From Actinacidiphila yanglinensis (GTDB lineage Bacteria > Actinomycetota > Actinomycetes > Streptomycetales > Streptomycetaceae), in contig NZ_FNVU01000028.1 of assembly GCF_900107965.1 (NCBI RefSeq), positions 52,201 to 116,200 of the forward strand: DNA of 64,000 nucleotides, in the 5' to 3' direction. Of this stretch, positions 58,761 to 64,000 are shown piece after piece. Each line of letters begins with the position of its first letter. Within the stretch, counting starts at the first letter, position 1. The translations under genes and the position numbers were made by a program. Below the pieces are notes generated by a model that was not told the origin of the DNA, searched no databases, and worked only from the letters and a program-made list of their open reading frames with translations.

Positions 58761-60013
58761 CCGGAATGAATCGCCTCACCAACACCATCCGCCCCTACGC
58801 CTGGGGCTCCACCACCGCCATCCCCGAGCTCCTCGGCACGCCGCCCACCGGCGAGCCCCAGGCCGAACTGTGGATGGGCGCCCACCCCGGCGCACCCTCC
58901 CGCATCGACCGCGGCCAGGGCCCTATCCCCCTCGACACGGTCATCGACGCCGACCCCACCGCCGAACTCGGCGAAGCCACGGTCAAGCGCTTCGGACCTC
59001 ACCTGCCCTTTCTGTTCAAGGTCCTCGCCGCCGGCGCGCCCCTGTCCCTCCAGGTCCACCCCGACCTCGACCAGGCGGCTGCCGGTTACGCCGACGAGGA
59101 GGCTCGCGGCATCCCCCTGGACGCGCCGAACCGCAACTACAAGGACGCCAACCACAAGCCCGAGATGATCGTCGCGCTGTCGCCCTTCGTCGGCCTGTGC
59201 GGCTTCCGCCGGCCCACCGAAGCCGCCGACCTCATCGACGCCCTCGGCATCCCCACCCTCGCGCCCTACGTCGACATTCTCCGCGCCCACCCGGAGGACC
59301 GCGCCCTGCGCGAGGTCCTCGCGGCCGTCCTCGGCGCGGAACCCGACGCCATGGCCGAGACCGTGCGCGCGGCGACCGAGGCGGCGGCCCGCCTCGCCGC
59401 AACCCCGGGCACGCCGCACGCCACCGCGTACGCCGCCTACGCGAGCGCGGCCCAGAGCTTCCCCGGCGACCGCGGCATCATCGCCGCGATGCTGCTCAAC
59501 CATGTGCTCCTCCAGCCCGGTGAAGCCCTCTACCTCGGCGCCGGCGTCCCGCACGCCTACCTCAGCGGCCTCGGCGTCGAGATCATGGCCAACTCCGACA
59601 ACGTCCTGCGCTGCGGCCTCACGCCCAAGCACATCGACGTACCCGAACTCCTGCGCATCGTCCGCTTCGAGGCCGGCGACCCGGGCGTGCTCCGCCCCGA
59701 GGCGGCTCCGGACGGCGAGGAGCTCTACCCGGCCCCGATCGACGAGTTCCGGCTCTCCCGCCACCTCCTCGCTCCCGGCGCCGACCCCCGCACCCTGCCG
59801 TCCGGCACTCCGCAGATACTCCTGTGCACGAGCGGCGAGGTCCGACTGCGGACCCTCGACGGTCCCGAACTCGAACCCGACACCACCTCCTCTCCTTCCG
59901 CTCCCGCCGGCACCCTCACTCTCGTACAAGGCGAATCCGCCTACGTCCCCGCCGGAGAACGCATCGAACTCACCGGCCAGGGCACCCTGTTCCGTGCGAC
60001 CGTGACCGCCTGA
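58757..60013 (+). CDS. manA: Mannose-6-phosphate isomerase, class I
   Basis: About 418 residues from ATG 58757, coupled to the SIS gene through ATGA; ATG 58766 is possible. Type I PMI zinc cupin: YAWGSTTAIPELLG, SLQVHPDLDQA (QxH), KPEMIVALSPFVGLCGFR (Glu), YLGAGVPHAYLSGLGVEIMANSDNVLRCGLTPKH with the last His and Arg. It interconverts fructose-6-P and mannose-6-P, step one of GDP-mannose synthesis. The last ~100 residues form a second cupin barrel with a Ser/Thr/Pro loop. Confidence 0.95.
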   Translation: MTGMNRLTNTIRPYAWGSTTAIPELLGTPPTGEPQAELWMGAHPGAPSRIDRGQGPIPLDTVIDADPTAELGEATVKRFGPHLPFLFKVLAAGAPLSLQVHPDLDQAAAGYADEEARGIPLDAPNRNYKDANHKPEMIVALSPFVGLCGFRRPTEAADLIDALGIPTLAPYVDILRAHPEDRALREVLAAVLGAEPDAMAETVRAATEAAARLAATPGTPHATAYAAYASAAQSFPGDRGIIAAMLLNHVLLQPGEALYLGAGVPHAYLSGLGVEIMANSDNVLRCGLTPKHIDVPELLRIVRFEAGDPGVLRPEAAPDGEELYPAPIDEFRLSRHLLAPGADPRTLPSGTPQILLCTSGEVRLRTLDGPELEPDTTSSPSAPAGTLTLVQGESAYVPAGERIELTGQGTLFRATVTA

Positions 60014-60144
60014 GCGGCACCGGACGAACCGACGGCGACCCGGACGCCAGGGCGAGCCTCTGCCACAATGCCCGTCCGTAACGCCCGAACCGACGGGTCC
60101 CAAGCGCCCGTCGACCGAGCCGACCGAAGGGACACCCACCACCA

Positions 60145-61104
60145 ATGAGCGCGTCAGGCGGAACCAGGGCGATCATCGCGGCACTCAGCGCCAACCTCGC
60201 CATCGCCGCCGCCAAGTTCGTCGCCTTCGCGTTCAGCGGCTCGTCCTCGATGCTTGCCGAAGGCGTGCACTCGGTCGCCGACTCCGGCAACCAGGCACTC
60301 CTGCTCATCGGCAACAAGAAGGCCAAGCGCGCCGCGAACGAGGAACACCCCTTCGGCTACGGCCGCGAACGCTACGTCTACGCCTTCCTCGTCTCGATCG
60401 TCCTCTTCTCCGTCGGCGGCATGTTCGCCCTCTACGAGGGCTACGAGAAGATCCGCCACCCGCACCCCATCGACCACTGGTACTGGCCGGTCGGTGTCCT
60501 CATCTTCGCGGTCCTCGCCGAGGGGTCCTCGTTCCGCACCGCGGTCAAGGAGTCCAACCACACCCGCGGGCACATGTCCTGGATCGAGTTCATCCGCCGC
60601 GCGAAGGCCCCCGAACTCCCCATCGTCCTGCTGGAGGACTTCGGTGCCCTGATCGGCCTCGTCCTCGCCCTGGCCGGCGTCGGTATCGCGCTCGCCACCG
60701 ACGACGGCGTCTGGGACGGCATCGGCACCCTCTGCATCGGAACCCTCCTCATCTGCATCGCACTCGTCCTCGCAGCCGAGACCAAGTCCCTGCTGATCGG
60801 TGAGGGCGCCGCCGCCGAAACCGTCGACCGCATCCGCGCCGCGGCCATCGACGGCGACACGGTCACCGGTGTCATCCACATGCGCACCCTCCACCTCGGC
60901 CCGGAAGAACTCCTGGTCGCCGCCAAGATCGCCGTGCAGCACGACGACACCGCCGCTCAGGTCGCCATCGCCATCGACGCCGCCGAGGAACGCATCCGTG
61001 CCGCAGTGCCGATCGTCCGGGTCATTTACCTCGAACCCGACATCTACAGCGAGGCGGCAGCGGCGGCGGGCCCCGACCCCGACCAGACCCCGGGGGGCCG
61101 CTGA
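60145..61104 (+). CDS. Cation diffusion facilitator family transporter
   Basis: 319 residues from ATG 60145, with AAGGGAC upstream. CDF layout: TM1 (IIAALSANLAIAAAKFVAFAF), TM2 with HSVADSGNQALLLIG (His and Asp metal site), HPFGYGRERYVYAFLVSIVLF, then VLLEDFGALIGLVLALAGVGIAL in TM5, where Glu-Asp replaces the usual HxxxD. A C-terminal cytoplasmic domain (HMRTLHLGPEELLVAAKIAV) follows. This subgroup (YbdO/Zn-Fe-Mn type) exchanges a divalent metal for protons. Metal specificity is not apparent. It is co-directional with ahcY. Confidence 0.9.
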   Translation: MSASGGTRAIIAALSANLAIAAAKFVAFAFSGSSSMLAEGVHSVADSGNQALLLIGNKKAKRAANEEHPFGYGRERYVYAFLVSIVLFSVGGMFALYEGYEKIRHPHPIDHWYWPVGVLIFAVLAEGSSFRTAVKESNHTRGHMSWIEFIRRAKAPELPIVLLEDFGALIGLVLALAGVGIALATDDGVWDGIGTLCIGTLLICIALVLAAETKSLLIGEGAAAETVDRIRAAAIDGDTVTGVIHMRTLHLGPEELLVAAKIAVQHDDTAAQVAIAIDAAEERIRAAVPIVRVIYLEPDIYSEAAAAAGPDPDQTPGGR

Positions 61105-61333
61105 CCGCGACGCCCTGCGGGCGAGAGGTCGACCGGTGTAGATTCATACGTAGCCAGACGTCGCTGCTGATGGCGGTCGGGCGGTCACCGCACCATGACC
61201 GGCCGAGGGAGAGAGGGCCTCCGACGGATTGCGCTGCCAATAGGGGACAGGTGTGTCCGTAGCAATCGGCACGCCTTGCCGCCTGGTAGCGCCGTGTCCA
61301 CGTCCACCTCGACCACCACGAGGAGCAGCCCGT
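61105..61333 (+). promoter_or_regulatory. ahcY promoter and long structured leader
   Basis: No gene is evident. A likely promoter is TGCGGG-17-TAGATT (61116-61144), giving a ~180-nt leader. In it GATTGC (61227-61232) pairs with GCAATC (61262-61267); ACGGA (61224-61228) pairs with TCCGT (61256-61260); GGACA (61245-61249) pairs with TGTCC (61254-61258). The last two share bases and exclude each other. GCGCTGCC inside the loop recalls the SAH riboswitch core, but the rest does not clearly match. It may be a metabolite-sensing leader. Confidence 0.4.
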
Positions 61334-62785
<1,452 letters not shown>

Positions 62786-62843
62786 CCGGTGGAGCCGCGC
62801 ACTCGCGCGACTCACCCAGCGGCGAACAGATCCACCGTGCACC

Positions 62844-62873
62844 GGCCCCCGTCTCGCCCGCGAGGCGGGGGCC
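62844..62873 (+). terminator. Terminator of ahcY
   Basis: GGCCCCCGTCTC pairs with GAGGCGGGGGCC (one G-U pair) around GCCCGC, 59 bp after the ahcY stop, followed by TTGCC. Confidence 0.75.
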
Positions 62874-62896
62874 TTGCCAGACCCCGAGACCAGACG

Positions 62897-63511
62897 ATGC
62901 CCCGCGGCCGCTACTCCTTCTACGACACGCATGACCACACTCCCCTAGGCGCAGAACACTTCCATTGCGCGACCGGCCCCTCCGGCTGGCGCTACACCGC
63001 GCAGAACACCACGCCCGAGGGCGCCCACGCAGGATCGATCGACCTCACCATCGACGACCTCGGCCGTCCCATCCGTCTCGAACTGCACGCCTCCGCATGG
63101 CAGGTCCGCGCAGCCGCGCTCGACGGCGTCACCTGGGTCAGAACCGACCCGACCGGCGAGCACGCCCAAGAAGGAAACGCGCCCGCGCACGCGTTCACCG
63201 GCCTATCGCCGGCGTTCCTGATCGCCACGGCCCGGCTGTTGCGCCTCGAACCAGGTGCGCCGGCCACGCGCGTACGTCTCGTGGCATTCCAGGCCCCCGT
63301 CCTTGCACCGCTCACGGTCGACCAGTCCTGGTCGCTCCTCACAAGGACAGCACATTCGACGGACGGCGGTTCGCTGCCTGTGGACAACTTCCGCGTGGCC
63401 GATCTGTCCACCGGCGAGCAGCACGACGTCCACCTCGCCGGCGACGTGGTCCTGGCCGCGCCGGGCATCGAGTTGGAGGACCTCGACACGCCCCCGTCCA
63501 GCTTCCGGTGA
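62897..63511 (+). CDS. Conserved hypothetical protein
   Basis: 204 residues from ATG 62897 (MPRGRYSFYDTHDHTPLGAE). All-beta character: GWRYTAQNTTP, SIDLTIDDLGRPIRLELHASAWQVRAAALDGVTWVRTDP, FTGLSPAFLIATARLLRLEPG, TRVRLVAFQAPVLAPLTVDQSW, DVHLAGDVVLAAPGIELEDLDTPPSSFR. It reads like the streptomycete protein family found after ahcY; I know no function. No signal or membrane segment. The stop is only 1 nt before the rRNA promoter -35 box. Confidence 0.8.
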   Translation: MPRGRYSFYDTHDHTPLGAEHFHCATGPSGWRYTAQNTTPEGAHAGSIDLTIDDLGRPIRLELHASAWQVRAAALDGVTWVRTDPTGEHAQEGNAPAHAFTGLSPAFLIATARLLRLEPGAPATRVRLVAFQAPVLAPLTVDQSWSLLTRTAHSTDGGSLPVDNFRVADLSTGEQHDVHLAGDVVLAAPGIELEDLDTPPSSFR

Positions 63512-63512
63512 T

Positions 63513-63541
63513 TTGACGCATGCGGGAGGGGGAGGTAGGTT
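63513..63541 (+). promoter_or_regulatory. rRNA operon promoter
   Basis: TTGACG (63513-63518), 17 bp, TAGGTT (63536-63541): an ideal streptomycete rrn promoter that begins almost at the preceding stop codon. A second possible -10 (TAAGGT, 63697-63702) without a good -35 may mark another start. Confidence 0.7.
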
Positions 63542-63973
63542 TGAACGGTTGTCGCGAACCGGACTCGTCCGGGTTCAACGCGCGGGAACCTTGCCACTTC
63601 GCTCATTGAAGACACCAACGCCCAGTCGAGAGAAATCTCGAGCGGGCTTCCGTGTCCCCGAAAGGCGGATGGTAATTCCGACCGGAAAGCATCTGCTAAG
63701 GTTGGAACACAACGAAGGGAAAGCCCGGAGGGGCCCGGAAGGGCAGCCGATGGCAGCTTCCGTTTCTTGAGAACTCAACAGCGTGCCAAAAGTCAACGCC
63801 AGATATGTTGATACCCCGTCCGGGTCGGATTTCCGATCGGGATGTGGTTCCTTTGAAAAAGTCCTTTCCTGCCCGTTGGGGTGGGGGAGGCGACACAGCG
63901 AGGACGCTGTGCACCCGGGGATTATTCCTCCTCGTGGTGCCGCTCTTGCGTGTGTTTTCTTTCGAGAAAGCAT
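63542..63973 (+). other. rRNA leader
   Basis: 432 bp of rRNA leader. The stretch TTGAGAACTCAACAGCGTGCC and the downstream GTCAACGCCAGATATGTTG are strongly conserved before streptomycete 16S genes (antitermination or processing). CTTTC...GAGAAAG at the end is part of the RNase III stem region. Composition is AT-richer than the coding surroundings. Confidence 0.75.
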
Positions 63974-64000
63974 TCACGGAGAGTTTGATCCTGGCTCAGG
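63974..64000 (+). rRNA. 16S ribosomal RNA, 5' end only
   Basis: TCACGGAGAGTTTGATCCTG followed by GCTCAGG is the universal 5' start of actinobacterial 16S rRNA, including the 27F primer site. Only 27 nt lie in the window. Confidence 0.97.

Noticed and set aside
55886..60145. 1419-codon open frame antisense to manB, the SIS gene and manA
   Set aside because: It crosses three well-identified genes and intergenic DNA, and its translation is low-complexity with no recognisable domain.
61221..61270. Calling a definite SAH riboswitch before ahcY
   Set aside because: The topology and GCGCTGC are suggestive, but the invariant flanking segments are not all there; kept as a candidate leader only.

Overview
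The window is high-GC actinobacterial chromosome, almost certainly from a Streptomyces-like member of the Streptomycetaceae. The evidence is very high GC with strong third-position bias, many GTG starts, an almost textbook WhiB, SigB-type sigma and partner-switching genes, a sortase LAETG surface protein, and a 16S rRNA gene opening at the right edge. Nothing points to a recently acquired island: there are no transposases, integrases, tRNAs, CRISPR arrays or phage genes. It reads as core chromosome, and the gene order from purE/purK through ahcY matches a block I know from Mycobacterium tuberculosis as well (GtrA, purK, purE, fadE25, TIGR03089, LCP, manC, fbiA/fbiB, whiB2, zincin-like peptidase, DUF3499, manB, SIS protein, manA, ahcY).

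Layout. 1-1370: the N-terminal part of a secreted protein (minus strand) and a small membrane protein. 1.4-8.9 kb: a PLP decarboxylase divergent from a histidine-utilisation operon (hutU, an M20 amidohydrolase, hutF, hutI). 8.9-12.1 kb: a TetR regulator divergent from an MMPL exporter, with palindromic operator candidates between them. 12.1-14.2 kb: a SigB-family sigma factor with its STAS antagonist and an HATPase anti-sigma. 14.3-17.6 kb: a MocR regulator with overlapping divergent leaderless promoters and an AhpD-like target, then an M19 dipeptidase. 17.7-25 kb: purEK, a GtrA protein, a two-component system, a UPF0104 protein, a VOC protein and a CGNR protein. 25-43.8 kb: a cell-envelope region with UDP-sugar dehydrogenase, six LCP-family ligases, an acyl-CoA dehydrogenase, a LAETG surface protein, a thioesterase, a GT2 glycosyltransferase, TIGR03089 and manC. 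44-48 kb: a DNA glycosylase, the F420 genes fbiA and fbiB, and cysteine dioxygenase. 48.5-60 kb: whiB, a giant glycosyltransferase with a translationally coupled DUF5719 protein, a zincin-like peptidase, DUF3499, manB, a Trm112 protein, a SIS protein and manA. 60-64 kb: a CDF transporter, ahcY behind a structured leader, a conserved hypothetical gene, and an rRNA promoter and leader running into 16S rRNA.

How it works together. ManA, ManB and ManC make GDP-mannose from fructose-6-phosphate, feeding envelope glycosylation. The LCP proteins probably attach glycopolymers to peptidoglycan, and the large glycosyltransferases probably build or decorate surface glycans. One LCP (38070-39878) has lost the arginine of the SIPRD motif and other active-site residues.

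The most striking unlisted element is a 32-codon, apparently leaderless minus-strand ORF (47936-48034) in front of cysteine dioxygenase. It carries CC, CCC and C in its last 16 residues, follows a perfect 8-bp hairpin and precedes a second hairpin. It looks like a cysteine-sensing leader peptide controlling cysteine dioxygenase and possibly the F420 genes behind it. Other regulatory candidates are two mutually exclusive pairings in the ahcY leader, a 30-bp palindrome between tetR and the MMPL gene, repeated GGTAAC half-sites between the VOC and CGNR genes, and many starts placed 6-8 nt after a -10 box, which suggests leaderless mRNAs.
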